A stretch of 64,000 nt of DNA from an uncultured Roseburia sp. (lineage in GTDB: Bacteria; Bacillota; Clostridia; Lachnospirales; Lachnospiraceae). The notes below the pieces were generated by a model, which was not told the origin of the DNA, searched no databases, and saw nothing but the letters and a program-made list of their open reading frames with translations. Location of the stretch: NCBI GenBank assembly GCA_946002055.1, contig CAMFYL010000001.1:62001-126000 (forward strand), read 5' to 3'. Position 1 is the first letter of the stretch; each line of letters starts with the position of its first letter. Below, one piece after another: positions 29,518 to 40,355 of this stretch. The translations under genes were made by a program, and so were the position numbers.

Positions 29518-29546
29518 ATCTTACAATCCTATGTTCTTTTTGTCAA
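29518..29546 (-). promoter_or_regulatory. Candidate promoter of antisense RNA
   Basis: Minus strand TTGACA-17 nt-TAAGAT. Confidence 0.75.
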
Positions 29547-29664
29547 GATACGCATTTTGTATTGATACCATTTAAGACTAATATTAGGACGAAAGAATTG
29601 TGGGAGTTCCCCGTTTTTCATAAGTCTGTTATAATATGAGAAATTGTATCAGAAGGGAGAATGT

Positions 29665-30543
29665 ATGAGTAGAGAAAGATTTGACATAAAAAATTTTATT
29701 GCATTGACGATTGCAGGTATCATAAACGCATTTGGTGTGACCTTCTTTTTATATCCCGTGAACTTATATGACTCTGGGATTTCGGGTACCTCTATGCTGT
29801 TGGCACAGGTGACGCCGGAGCATTTGACACTTTCTATGTTCCTGGTTCTCATCAACTTTCCATTGTTTTTGTATGGTTACAAGAAAATGGGTATTACCTT
29901 TACGGTATACTCCGTATACGCTGTTTTTGTCTATTCTATGGCAGCGTGGCTGATTACCGATGTGTTGCCTGTGGATGTCAGCATTGCTTCTCCTCTGGCG
30001 GAACAAGATTTGCTTTTATGTGCTATCTTTGGCGGTTTGATATCAGGGATTGGAAGTGGCTTGACCATTCGTTTTGGCGGAGCCATAGATGGTGTTGAGA
30101 TTCTTGCTATTTTATTTGCGAAAAGGTTAAATGTCACTGTGGGAATGTTTGTGATGGGATATAACATTGTCCTATATGTAATGGCGGGATTGATACAGTC
30201 CAGTTGGATTCTGCCGTTGTATTCCATTATTACATATGCTGCGGCACTAAAGACAGTAGATTTCATTGCAGAAGGTTTGGATAAGGCAAAGTCGGCGATG
30301 ATTATTACCAATCATCCACAGAATATATGTCAGGCGTTGTCCAGTGAATTTGGAAATGGCATTACCTTGATGGATGCCAAGGGATTTTATTCCGATAAAG
30401 ACAAGACCTTGATTTATTTTGTGGTGAACCGTTTCCAGATTAATAAAGTAAGACAGATTGTGGCGGAAGAAGATCCACACGCTTATGTTACCATAACCGA
30501 GGTATCGGATGTGCTGGGACATGACGCCTACGACGGGAAATAG
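29665..30543 (+). CDS. YitT family membrane protein (DUF2179 C-terminus)
   Basis: IAGIINAFGVTFFLYPVNLYDSGISGTSML..GLTIRFGGAIDGVEILAILFAKR..GNGITLMDAKGFYSDKDKTLIYFVVNRFQINKVRQIV. Confidence 0.92.
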   Translation: MSRERFDIKNFIALTIAGIINAFGVTFFLYPVNLYDSGISGTSMLLAQVTPEHLTLSMFLVLINFPLFLYGYKKMGITFTVYSVYAVFVYSMAAWLITDVLPVDVSIASPLAEQDLLLCAIFGGLISGIGSGLTIRFGGAIDGVEILAILFAKRLNVTVGMFVMGYNIVLYVMAGLIQSSWILPLYSIITYAAALKTVDFIAEGLDKAKSAMIITNHPQNICQALSSEFGNGITLMDAKGFYSDKDKTLIYFVVNRFQINKVRQIVAEEDPHAYVTITEVSDVLGHDAYDGK

Positions 30544-30545
30544 TT

Positions 30546-31550
30546 TTAAAGTTTAATACTAATCTCCCCGGAGTTCACAGTTGTCATCTCGGATGAACCT
30601 GCCAGACGTACCACCAACTGCCCCCGGTCATCTACATCCAAAACCTTGGCCTGAACAGAGGTGCTGTCGGCAGATAGCAGATATACCTCTTTGCCCATGG
30701 CAAGCTGTCTGTCACGATATTCCTTCATATAACCCACATCCGGCAACAGATGATATATCTTATAGAATTCATTCAGAAAGGTGGACGCCATAAGGTTTCT
30801 GGTACCGCTTGGACATTCCTTGTCAAAGAGACTTCCAGCAACGTGAGAGATATTATCCGGCCAACCATCCTTTGGTGGACATAGATTAAATCCGATGCCC
30901 ATAATGGCATAATCTAACTCACCGGTTTCCATAGAAAGAAAGGCTTCTGTTAATATTCCGCTGATTTTCTTTCCATACAAAAATAAGTCATTGACCCATT
31001 TAATCTGAACATCTCCGGAAGAGAGCATATCATTTGCCGCTTCACATGCCTTTGCCCCGGCTACAGCAGCAGCTGTGGTAATCAGGGTGGCATCTTGAAA
31101 AGATAGGCTTGGACGAAGCAAAATACTAAGATATAATCCGGTGGCGTCAGGAGAATAGAAGGCTCGTCCTTTTCGTCCACGGCCCGCAGTCTGTTCTTCT
31201 GCGATAACGCACAGGCCTTCCGCTGTGCCTTGTACCCCCTGTTCTCGAACAGCGTTGTTGGTGGAATCAACGGTTGCCAGACATTGTAGCTGATAAAATG
31301 CGTTTGCCTCCTGAGTTAATCCATTTAAAATGGCATCACTACTTAAGATATCTGTTGTGACGTCCATGGTATAACCCAATTTTGTGGAGCCGGATATGTG
31401 ATATCCCTCTTCACGCAATCCGTTAATTGCTTTCCACACAGCAGTTCTTGATACCGTAAGCTGCTCAGCCAGTTCCTGACCGGAGTAGTAGGTTCCACGG
31501 TGCTCATGAAGAATATGTAATACCTTTTCTTTTACAGATGTCTTCGCCAT
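30546..31550 (-). CDS. birA: Bifunctional biotin--protein ligase / biotin operon repressor
   Basis: N-terminal HTH (YYSGQELAEQLTVSRTAVWKAINGLREEGY) plus ligase motif EEQTAGRGRKGRAFYSP and IKWVNDLFLYGKKISGILTE. Confidence 0.96.
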   Translation of the reverse strand: MAKTSVKEKVLHILHEHRGTYYSGQELAEQLTVSRTAVWKAINGLREEGYHISGSTKLGYTMDVTTDILSSDAILNGLTQEANAFYQLQCLATVDSTNNAVREQGVQGTAEGLCVIAEEQTAGRGRKGRAFYSPDATGLYLSILLRPSLSFQDATLITTAAAVAGAKACEAANDMLSSGDVQIKWVNDLFLYGKKISGILTEAFLSMETGELDYAIMGIGFNLCPPKDGWPDNISHVAGSLFDKECPSGTRNLMASTFLNEFYKIYHLLPDVGYMKEYRDRQLAMGKEVYLLSADSTSVQAKVLDVDDRGQLVVRLAGSSEMTTVNSGEISIKL

Positions 31551-31562
31551 AAGTTCTCCTAA

Positions 31563-32114
31563 TTATTTGTTTTCCGGTAACAAGTTTGCCTTGGTAAGGG
31601 CAACGCGAAGTGCTTTTCCTATGAGAGTAGCTGCCACAATCTTCGCAAAATCTCCCGGAATGAATGGAAATACACACATGGTTAGTGAAGAAACAAGATC
31701 TGTCTTCATTTCAATCATAAACCAAGCAGTGCCGAAAGCATAGAGCACAGCAGTAGCAACAATCATGCCAACAACGGATAAAATGATGTTGGCATTGGAT
31801 TTTTTCACAAACATACTGCAGATAAATGCTAAGAACAGATATCCAACAATGTATCCGCCGGTAGGGCCGGCAAGCTTTGCAAGCCCTCCGGCAGCACCTG
31901 AAAATACAGGCAGTCCGGCGGCACCAAGCAGAATATAGATAAGTACGCTGATGGTACATTCTTTTGGCCCCAACACAAATGCTGCCAAGTAGATGGCAAG
32001 AGTCAAAAGTGAGATTGGGATTGGTCCAATCGGAATGGAAAGTGGTCCCAGTACACACATCAATGCTGCCATAATAGCACAAGTTGCCATAGAATAAATC
32101 GTTAACTTTTTCAT
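31563..32114 (-). CDS. bioY: Biotin transporter BioY (ECF S component)
   Basis: GPLSIPIGPIPISLLTLAIYLAAFVLGPKECTISVLIYILLGAAGLPVFSGAAGGLAKLAGPTGGYIVGYL. Confidence 0.95.
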   Translation of the reverse strand: MKKLTIYSMATCAIMAALMCVLGPLSIPIGPIPISLLTLAIYLAAFVLGPKECTISVLIYILLGAAGLPVFSGAAGGLAKLAGPTGGYIVGYLFLAFICSMFVKKSNANIILSVVGMIVATAVLYAFGTAWFMIEMKTDLVSSLTMCVFPFIPGDFAKIVAATLIGKALRVALTKANLLPENK

Positions 32115-32150
32115 GTTTTTTCTCCCTTGTTCAAAAAATATCTACAAAGG

Positions 32151-32179
32151 AGTCTATCAATGCAATTCATATTTGTCAA
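32151..32179 (-). promoter_or_regulatory. Candidate bioY promoter
   Basis: Minus strand TTGACA (32174-32179)-17 nt-TAGACT (32151-32156). Confidence 0.7.
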
Positions 32180-32203
32180 CCAAAATTTAAATAAAGTTGA
32201 CAA
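32173..32203. promoter_or_regulatory. BirA-type operator
   Basis: TTGTCAAC-N15-GTTGACAA perfect inverted repeat upstream of bioY, overlapping the -35. Confidence 0.85.
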
Positions 32204-32221
32204 TGAAAAAACCGATAACAA

Positions 32222-33157
32222 TCAATCATCCAAGGAGTGGAGTAATTCACCAACCATTCCTTCATATTCTGCAAGCTTCTTGGTTTTTAAGAGCCTCTTT
32301 AGTGTCTTTTCTTCTCCCGGAAAATTATGTATCCAGTAGGTCCAAAGCTCTTTCATTTTAAAGAGCGTTGGAGAAGGCCCAGACATCTCATCGCAATATG
32401 CGGCGTATATCTCATCATGAAATTTTGCAAAGCGAGCCACGTCAAATGTCGCATATTCCGCAGACGCTCCACTGATTGCACCTAGAAGTTCAGGCTTTGC
32501 AATGAGCCCCCGTCCCAGCATCACATCAGCTGGTGCAACTTGTTCCATCACATTTTCATATGATGCCACACTATAGATATCCCCATTGTAGCAAAGTCTT
32601 GTATTCGGCAACATTTCCTTCGCTAATGCAAATGCCTCCAGGTGTGGTGTTCCCTTGTAAAACTCTTTCTGCAGTCTTGGGTGGATAATCAGCTCCTCCA
32701 TGGGAATTTGCTGATAGACCTTTAGAATGGCCTCCCATTCATCTAAAGAAGATAAGCCAATTCTGGTCTTAATGGAGATGTTACATTCACACCCATCGAA
32801 AATCTCATCTAAAAAGCGGTGCAAATCATCCGGCACAGAAAGAAATCCGGAACCCCGTTTCTTCGACACAACAGTGCCGGAGGGACAACCAAGATTCAGA
32901 TTGACTGTCTCATAGCCCAAATCATGTAACCGCTTCGCAATATCTAAAAACTCGTCCACCCGATTGGTTAGAATCTGTGGAACCACAGTAATCTCGCTAT
33001 TGTGTTCCGGCAAGGTATCCATTTGCTCTCGGTGACTCATGGTAGCGCTGGTGATAAACGGAGTGAAGTATTTATCCGCGCCTCCGTAGACGTGATGAAA
33101 TGCATTGCGGTAAATATAAGTGGTAATCCCCTCCAAAGGGGCGAAATATATTGCCAT
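32222..33157 (-). CDS. dus: tRNA-dihydrouridine synthase
   Basis: YFAPLEGITTYIYRNAFHHVYGGADKYFTPFI, LNLGCPSGTVVSKKRGSGFL, CYNGDIYS, VMLGRGLIAKPEL. Confidence 0.94.
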   Translation of the reverse strand: MAIYFAPLEGITTYIYRNAFHHVYGGADKYFTPFITSATMSHREQMDTLPEHNSEITVVPQILTNRVDEFLDIAKRLHDLGYETVNLNLGCPSGTVVSKKRGSGFLSVPDDLHRFLDEIFDGCECNISIKTRIGLSSLDEWEAILKVYQQIPMEELIIHPRLQKEFYKGTPHLEAFALAKEMLPNTRLCYNGDIYSVASYENVMEQVAPADVMLGRGLIAKPELLGAISGASAEYATFDVARFAKFHDEIYAAYCDEMSGPSPTLFKMKELWTYWIHNFPGEEKTLKRLLKTKKLAEYEGMVGELLHSLDD

Positions 33158-33237
33158 AAATTACTCCTTGGAAATTGTGTTTGTTCTATTATATAATTTA
33201 ATGGAGAATAAGAAAATCATTTTTCAAGGTGAACTTT

Positions 33238-34434
33238 ATGAAGACAAAACATAAAAAGAGAAATACTATCATCATTTCCATATGTGTTTTAATAGCAGCA
33301 CTTGCTGTTGGGGGCTTTGCCCTAAGCCGTACCAAGAACCCTAGAATACGTATGTTGCTTTCTATAATACATTTTACAGAATCCACATTGGAAGATCCGG
33401 CGTATCTGCTTTATGATATTGATATCATGGAACTGTGCAGGGAATATCTGAATGCAGATACCCAGATTATCGGTACGGCAGGATTTGATCACATGCAGAA
33501 GGTGAAATCTTCTATCTATATGAATGTGGATGCAACACGTTCCTTTGAACAGAAGAGAGTGGCAGCACATATGAATCTGGACTTTATTGTGATCAATGCA
33601 GGCAAGATGAACCTCTATGGTGAAAAGGAAACGATTTACTTGGACGCTCCACTTTTAGGTGAGAACGTGGGGTATGCTTTCCCCACGGGACTGAATCTTT
33701 TTCCAAGGGCTCCGGATTTAACGTCCGATATTAATCAGACCTGGTTTCGAAAAAATGCTAAGAATATCGTTTCGTTGATGCAAAACATTTCTATGGAAGA
33801 GACGGGAGAGATCCTTCAGGATAAAGACGGTACCATCAGTCAGGAATATATAGTAACTATTCCTAAGGGTGAGGGTGGCTTTGTATGGGATTTATTTGGG
33901 ATGGAAGCACCGGACTATGACGTGGTCAGCTCCATCTATTTGACAAAGGATAACCGCATCCGCCGCGTTTGTATGGATTTGTCCCAAAAGGTGCCGGGGG
34001 CATCCTTTATGCTGGATGGTGTTTCTATGGGAACCTGTTACTTCTATTATGAGTTGCCAGAAAATGAGCGTGTAGAGATGACGATGATTCGCAATCCTAA
34101 GTACAAAAATTGGATGGATTGTAAAATGGTGTACTTTACCAACACTGGAGAAGAATTGACCACAACATCAAATATGACCTGGAATCGTGATGACAAAAGT
34201 TTTTCTTTGAAAGTCAATGACTTGTTGATGACGAAGGGCGATAAGACCATGGCACAGGGCTTTTTCACAGGCGAGGTATCACAGCTTGATAAAAAGCCGG
34301 ATGTGTTCGAAGGCAAGGATGAATACCTCTATGGGCTGGAGGTCTTGGATTGGCGCAAGATTCGCGACGATAGTGAGGCGTTTGTCAATGAAGTTTTGGC
34401 AAAGACTTCTATGTCTGTGCTGATGCAGGAGTGA
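33238..34434 (+). CDS. Membrane-anchored extracellular hypothetical protein
   Basis: Signal-anchor KRNTIIISICVLIAALAVGGFAL and ~370-aa soluble domain; family not recognised. Confidence 0.75.
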   Translation: MKTKHKKRNTIIISICVLIAALAVGGFALSRTKNPRIRMLLSIIHFTESTLEDPAYLLYDIDIMELCREYLNADTQIIGTAGFDHMQKVKSSIYMNVDATRSFEQKRVAAHMNLDFIVINAGKMNLYGEKETIYLDAPLLGENVGYAFPTGLNLFPRAPDLTSDINQTWFRKNAKNIVSLMQNISMEETGEILQDKDGTISQEYIVTIPKGEGGFVWDLFGMEAPDYDVVSSIYLTKDNRIRRVCMDLSQKVPGASFMLDGVSMGTCYFYYELPENERVEMTMIRNPKYKNWMDCKMVYFTNTGEELTTTSNMTWNRDDKSFSLKVNDLLMTKGDKTMAQGFFTGEVSQLDKKPDVFEGKDEYLYGLEVLDWRKIRDDSEAFVNEVLAKTSMSVLMQE

Positions 34435-34492
34435 TAGAACATTTTTTTGATAAACATATTGTAAAATGTGTGTAAATCGTTATATAATTTAT

Positions 34493-34531
34493 AGGCAGTA
34501 GTAAATGTATCGTACTACTGCCTATTTTTTG
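34493..34531 (+). terminator. Intrinsic terminator
   Basis: aggcagtagta-aatgtatcg-tactactgcct-atttttt. Confidence 0.85.
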
Positions 34532-34554
34532 TAGAAGATAAGGAGACAAAAGAT

Positions 34555-36354
34555 ATGGGAATCACAAATATTCTATCATTGCTCAGCGGTGTTGCCCTGT
34601 TTTTGTTTGGTATGTCCCAGATGGGAGATGGTTTGAAAAAAGCTGCCGGAGAGAAGTTAGAGCTTATCTTATATAAGCTTACAAGTACTCCATTAAAGGG
34701 AGTATTGCTCGGAACAGCAGTTACTGCAATCATTCAGTCATCCTCTGCCACATCTGTCATGGTGGTAGGTTTTGTTAATGCCGGAATGATGAAGGTTGCT
34801 CAAGCCATTGGTATTATTATGGGTGCTAATATTGGTACCAGTGTTACAGGGTGGATTCTCTGTCTTTCCTATATTGATGGCAGTAGTGGCGTGGCACAGA
34901 TTCTTTCCACAGCAACCATTTCTGCCGTTGTTGCCATTGTTGGTATTCTGTTTAAAATGGTGGCAAAGAAGGTGAGTATGAAGAATGTGGGCGACATTAT
35001 GCTTGGATTCTCGATTCTGATGGTTGGTATGCAGATGATGAGTGGTGCTATGTCTCCGTTGAAGTCAGACCCTGATTTTATTGAGTTGCTGACCATGTTT
35101 TCCAATCCGTTTGTAGGTATTATTGTTGGTATTTTGTTTACAGCGGTATTGCAGAGCGCTTCTGCATCTATTGGTATTTTACAGGCGTTGTCTGTTATGG
35201 GTGGAATGACATTTGCCTCCGCATTCCCAATTACCATGGGTATCGGCGTAGGCGCAGCGGTTCCTGTGCTTCTTTCCTCCATCGGAACCAATAAGAACGG
35301 TAAGCGTACAGCGTTGATTTATCTGTTAAATGACTTATTTGGTATGGTTTTCTGGTCCATTGCCTTTTATAGTGTTAATGCTTTTGTGCATTTTGATTTC
35401 TTAGATATGGTAATGAGTCCGGTTAGTATTGCTATTTTAAATTCCGTATTTAGAGTAGCCACTGTTGTTATCCTCTTCCCTTTCATTAAGTGGATTGAGA
35501 AACTGGTATTCTTATTGGTGAAAGACGCACCGGAAGAGTTAGAAGATTTTGCGGATTTCGATTTGCTAGAAGAGAGATTCTTGGCCTATCCAGCCCTTGC
35601 TATTGGACAGAGTCATACCGCTATGAACGGTATGGCTAAGAAGGCAAGAAAAAATGTGATTCGCGCCATCAACTTGCTCTCTGAATTCTCTGAGAACAAA
35701 TACCAAAAGGTTCAAGAGAAAGAAAACCTCATTGACAAATATGAGGATCAGTTGGGTACATACTTGATGCAGTTGACGGGACGGGAGATGACGGAGCCAC
35801 AGGCACAGCAGGTGTCCATTCTGCTTCATTCCGTGTCCGATTTTGAACGACTCGGTGATCATGCGGTCAACATTGCAGAGACGGCCAATGAACTTCATGA
35901 AAAGAAAGTATCTTTCTCTGAAGAAGCGAATAAGGAATTAAAGGTGTTGGAGAATGCTGTTCGCGAGATTATTCAGATTACGGTTACATCTTTTGAGCGA
36001 CATGACAATCAACTGGCAATTCAGGTTGAGCCACTTCGTGAGTTGATCATTGCATTGTGTGACGAGTTAAAGTCTCGTCACGTAGCACGACTTCGCAAAG
36101 GAATGTGTGAGTGGAAACAGGGATTTCCGTTTAATAATTTGTTGACGGACTTTGAAAGAATTGCAGCCCACTGCTCGAATATTGCATTGGCAATGATTGA
36201 AGCTGAAACAGCCAGCTTTGATATGCACAAATATGAAAAGAGTATCAGAGAGAAGAGCAACGCTGAGTACGTTCGTCTCTATGAGTCATTTGAAGATAAA
36301 TACAAGTTGCCAAAGGCAACAAAGAAAAAGGATAAGAGCGATAACAAAGAATGA
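34555..36354 (+). CDS. Na/Pi cotransporter family protein with C-terminal PhoU-like domain
   Basis: GVALFLFGMSQMGDGLKKAAGEKLELILYKLTSTPLKGVLLGTAVTAIIQSSSATSVMVVGFVNAG; PhoU-like helical C-terminus. Confidence 0.93.
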   Translation: MGITNILSLLSGVALFLFGMSQMGDGLKKAAGEKLELILYKLTSTPLKGVLLGTAVTAIIQSSSATSVMVVGFVNAGMMKVAQAIGIIMGANIGTSVTGWILCLSYIDGSSGVAQILSTATISAVVAIVGILFKMVAKKVSMKNVGDIMLGFSILMVGMQMMSGAMSPLKSDPDFIELLTMFSNPFVGIIVGILFTAVLQSASASIGILQALSVMGGMTFASAFPITMGIGVGAAVPVLLSSIGTNKNGKRTALIYLLNDLFGMVFWSIAFYSVNAFVHFDFLDMVMSPVSIAILNSVFRVATVVILFPFIKWIEKLVFLLVKDAPEELEDFADFDLLEERFLAYPALAIGQSHTAMNGMAKKARKNVIRAINLLSEFSENKYQKVQEKENLIDKYEDQLGTYLMQLTGREMTEPQAQQVSILLHSVSDFERLGDHAVNIAETANELHEKKVSFSEEANKELKVLENAVREIIQITVTSFERHDNQLAIQVEPLRELIIALCDELKSRHVARLRKGMCEWKQGFPFNNLLTDFERIAAHCSNIALAMIEAETASFDMHKYEKSIREKSNAEYVRLYESFEDKYKLPKATKKKDKSDNKE

Positions 36355-37013
36355 TAATAATCTCTTATGGAAACAATGAGAACATAATACAGCAGCAAGG
36401 GCAGGAGGCTATGTTGGCGATGCTTAGTCAGTGCCGAAAAGATAGAGTCCTGGCCTCGGCTGCACCAGGTGTCAAAGAACAGGCACTGGTATCCAGTTGG
36501 CTTTTGGAGTCCTCTTTGCGAAAGCAAGGCATCCAAGAGCCTTTTGTATATGAGAAATCCCAAAGAGGTAAGCCATATCTGGTATCTCAGGGCGGGGAGG
36601 AAGTACATTTTTCCCTGTCTCACACAAACGAGATGTCAGTGGCCGCTGTATCCAATCACCTTGTGGGGGTAGATGCGGAGCGCCTTGGCAGGGGGAGACA
36701 GACTGTTGTGGAACGATTCTTTGCCAGCGGGGAAAGGAAATACTTGTCGCTGTGCACGGGGGATGAGTGGGATGTTTCTTTTACTCTGTTTTGGACAGTA
36801 AAAGAGGCAATCGCGAAATGTCTGGATGTGAATTTGGCGAAGCTTTGCCAAGAGGTGGATGTCTCCGGATGTGCGAAGGACATATTGCATGAGGCTGTGA
36901 AAATGTATACTCCGGAAATTGGTGACGTTTATGTATGTTCCTTTCAAGTGGATGGACACATCATATCCTGTGCCTCACAATCAGAGGATGATTTTTCTTT
37001 GAAAAGATGTTGA
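36351..37013 (+). CDS. 4'-phosphopantetheinyl transferase (Sfp-type)
   Basis: HFSLSHTNEMSVAAVSNHLVGVDAER...FWTVKEAIAKCL; ATGA overlap with upstream gene. Confidence 0.88.
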   Translation: MIIISYGNNENIIQQQGQEAMLAMLSQCRKDRVLASAAPGVKEQALVSSWLLESSLRKQGIQEPFVYEKSQRGKPYLVSQGGEEVHFSLSHTNEMSVAAVSNHLVGVDAERLGRGRQTVVERFFASGERKYLSLCTGDEWDVSFTLFWTVKEAIAKCLDVNLAKLCQEVDVSGCAKDILHEAVKMYTPEIGDVYVCSFQVDGHIISCASQSEDDFSLKRC

Positions 37014-37037
37014 CAAATACCATTGGTGTGCTAGAAT
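37010..37037 (+). promoter_or_regulatory. Candidate ilvN promoter
   Basis: TTGACA-16 nt-TAGAAT. Confidence 0.6.
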
Positions 37038-37097
37038 TGATTTAGTGCTTTAAAGTGCCACATTGTTTTTGCAATATGAATTTGGAGAGGGAAGACT

Positions 37098-37601
37098 ATG
37101 AGACGACAAGTAATGTCTATTTTAGTAGAGAATACACCGGGACTTTTGAGTCACGTTTCAGGTTTGTTCAGTCGCAGAGGATATAACATTGATAGTTTTT
37201 CGGCAGGTGTGACAGCGGACCCTAGATTTACCAGAGCAACCATTGTTGCCAGCGGAGACGAGTTGATTCTGGAGCAGATAGAAAAGCAACTTGCCAAATT
37301 AGAGGATGTAGTTGATATTAAGATTTTGGAGCCGGGCGCATCTGTGACCAGGGAGATGATGCTGGTTAAGATTGCTGCTACCAAGAAAGACCGCCAGGAT
37401 GTGGATACCTTAACCGGTTTCTTCCACGGTAAAGTGGTGGATGTAACACATGATTCTATGGTTATTGAAATTTCAGGCCATCAGGATAAATTAGAGTCAT
37501 TCTTAGAAGTGATTGCTGACGATTATGAGATATTAGAGTTGGCTAGAACAGGACTTACAGGCCTTACAAGGGGATCTAAGGATGTCGTAATTATTGAGTG
37601 A
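37098..37601 (+). CDS. ilvN: Acetolactate synthase small subunit
   Basis: MRRQVMSILVENTPGLLSHVSGLFSRRGYNIDSFSAGVTADPRFTRATIV. Confidence 0.96.
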   Translation: MRRQVMSILVENTPGLLSHVSGLFSRRGYNIDSFSAGVTADPRFTRATIVASGDELILEQIEKQLAKLEDVVDIKILEPGASVTREMMLVKIAATKKDRQDVDTLTGFFHGKVVDVTHDSMVIEISGHQDKLESFLEVIADDYEILELARTGLTGLTRGSKDVVIIE

Positions 37602-37604
37602 TAA

Positions 37605-38651
<1,047 letters not shown>

Positions 38652-38671
38652 TCCAGTCATACATAAAACAA

Positions 38672-38706
38672 GCCCTGTACCTATTTGGTACAGGGCATTT
38701 TTATTT
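38672..38706 (+). terminator. Intrinsic terminator after ilvC
   Basis: gccctgtacc-tattt-ggtacagggc-atttttatttt. Confidence 0.9.
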
Positions 38707-38794
38707 TCTCTAAAAATATGTCGAAAAAAGATAAAAAGTGTAATATAATAAAGCTAATTGTGAGGAGACAATTGGGCGGTTTAGGAGGTACATC

Positions 38795-40207
38795 ATGAAA
38801 AAAAGTATCAAGGTACGATTGATAGCCTTGCTGTCGGTCATGGGAGTGTTGTTGGTTGCCATAAGCGCAATGAATGTGGGGGCGCTAAAGCTAATTGACG
38901 GACTCAATCAACAAATCTCAGAGCAAATGGAGGACTATCGATTTGGCGTTGACTATGGAGCTATTGAAACAGCAAACCAGGCAAGTGACAATATCGATGA
39001 GGCAATGAGATTGGTAAACATCAGGGTGCAGGGAACCTTCATGTTTGATGTTGCACTTCTGGTTGTTGGCTTTATTGTATTTGTTATTGGTATTGTGATG
39101 GCAAACAAAAACATTGCAAAACCAGCTAAGCAAGCAAGTCAGGAATTGGAAGACATTGTTGGCAAATTGCAGGAGGGAAGAGGCGATTTGACCCAACGTA
39201 TCAATTCAAAATCTCAGGATGAGATTGGGAAGTTGGCAGGGGGTGTGGACAAGTTCATTGATATCCTGCAGGTATTAATGTTGAAGATTCAGAATGCGTC
39301 AGTGCGAATGAAGTCATCTGTTGGAGAGATTTCGGGACAGATTGATGAGTCAAACCGCAGTGCTATGAATGTGTCTGCGGCAACAGAAGAATTGGCAGCT
39401 AGTATGGAAGAAATTAGCGCCACCATTGAACAGATTGCACAGAACAGCTCTGATATCTTGGGGCAGATTCAGGGCATCCGTGACAGGGCCAACCGTGGCG
39501 TGGAAGAGATGAACGGAATCAAGCATCATGCAGAACAGATGTATCGAGAGGCATTGTCGAATAAGCAAACAACGGAAGATGCATTTGTTCAGATGGGAGA
39601 GACCTTGAAAACGGCGGTGGAAGCAAGCCGGAGCGTGGAACAAATCAATGAACTTACCGGAAATATTCTAGACATTGCAAGTCAGACGAACCTGCTTGCA
39701 CTCAATGCGTCCATTGAGGCGGCCAGAGCCGGTGAAGCCGGTAAGGGATTTGCTGTGGTAGCTGATGAAATTCGTCAGCTGGCAGACGACAGTAGAGAGA
39801 CAGCCAATAACATCCAGACCATCAGTGGTATTGTGACAGATGCGGTGACAAGTCTTTCAGAAAATGCAACCGGGATGATTGATTTCGTAAATGATAATAT
39901 TATGAACGATTATGAGAAGTTCGTACAGATTATCAGCCAATACGAAAGTGATACGGTGGAAATGAGCAACACCTTATCAGGATTTGCAGAAGAGACGGTA
40001 GCGATTACAGGGACGATGGACTCTGTCAACACAGGTATCGACGATATTTCAACAACCTTGGAGCAAAGCTCCATGGGTATTACAGAGGTGGCAAATGAAG
40101 CCACACAGCTGGTGAATGCAATTTCTTCTATTTTGGAAGAAACCCAGAATAACAAAGAGATTTCAGAGGAACTTCAAAACGAAGTAAACAACTTTGAAAA
40201 GGTATAA
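38795..40207 (+). CDS. Methyl-accepting chemotaxis protein (copy 1)
   Basis: TM-short extracellular region-TM-HAMP, hairpin tip [44 protein letters not shown]. Confidence 0.95.
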   Translation: MKKSIKVRLIALLSVMGVLLVAISAMNVGALKLIDGLNQQISEQMEDYRFGVDYGAIETANQASDNIDEAMRLVNIRVQGTFMFDVALLVVGFIVFVIGIVMANKNIAKPAKQASQELEDIVGKLQEGRGDLTQRINSKSQDEIGKLAGGVDKFIDILQVLMLKIQNASVRMKSSVGEISGQIDESNRSAMNVSAATEELAASMEEISATIEQIAQNSSDILGQIQGIRDRANRGVEEMNGIKHHAEQMYREALSNKQTTEDAFVQMGETLKTAVEASRSVEQINELTGNILDIASQTNLLALNASIEAARAGEAGKGFAVVADEIRQLADDSRETANNIQTISGIVTDAVTSLSENATGMIDFVNDNIMNDYEKFVQIISQYESDTVEMSNTLSGFAEETVAITGTMDSVNTGIDDISTTLEQSSMGITEVANEATQLVNAISSILEETQNNKEISEELQNEVNNFEKV

Positions 40208-40227
40208 TATTACAGAAAACTGATGAG

Positions 40228-40270
40228 AAAAATAACCCTTTTGTCTTTTGTGCAAAAGGGTTATTTTTTT
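40228..40270 (+). terminator. Intrinsic terminator
   Basis: aaaaataacccttttg-tcttttgtg-caaaagggttattttttt. Confidence 0.9.
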
Positions 40271-40355
40271 GGAAACTTGTTGGTTTTTTTGTTTCATTTT
40301 GTCCAAAAAGTGATATAATTTATCTAGTATGGTTTAGTGAAGGAGGAACTTCTTT

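Noticed and set aside
36351-37013. Sfp-type phosphopantetheinyl transferase as evidence of an NRPS/PKS cluster
   Set aside because: No NRPS, PKS or carrier-protein genes nearby; it may serve housekeeping carrier proteins.
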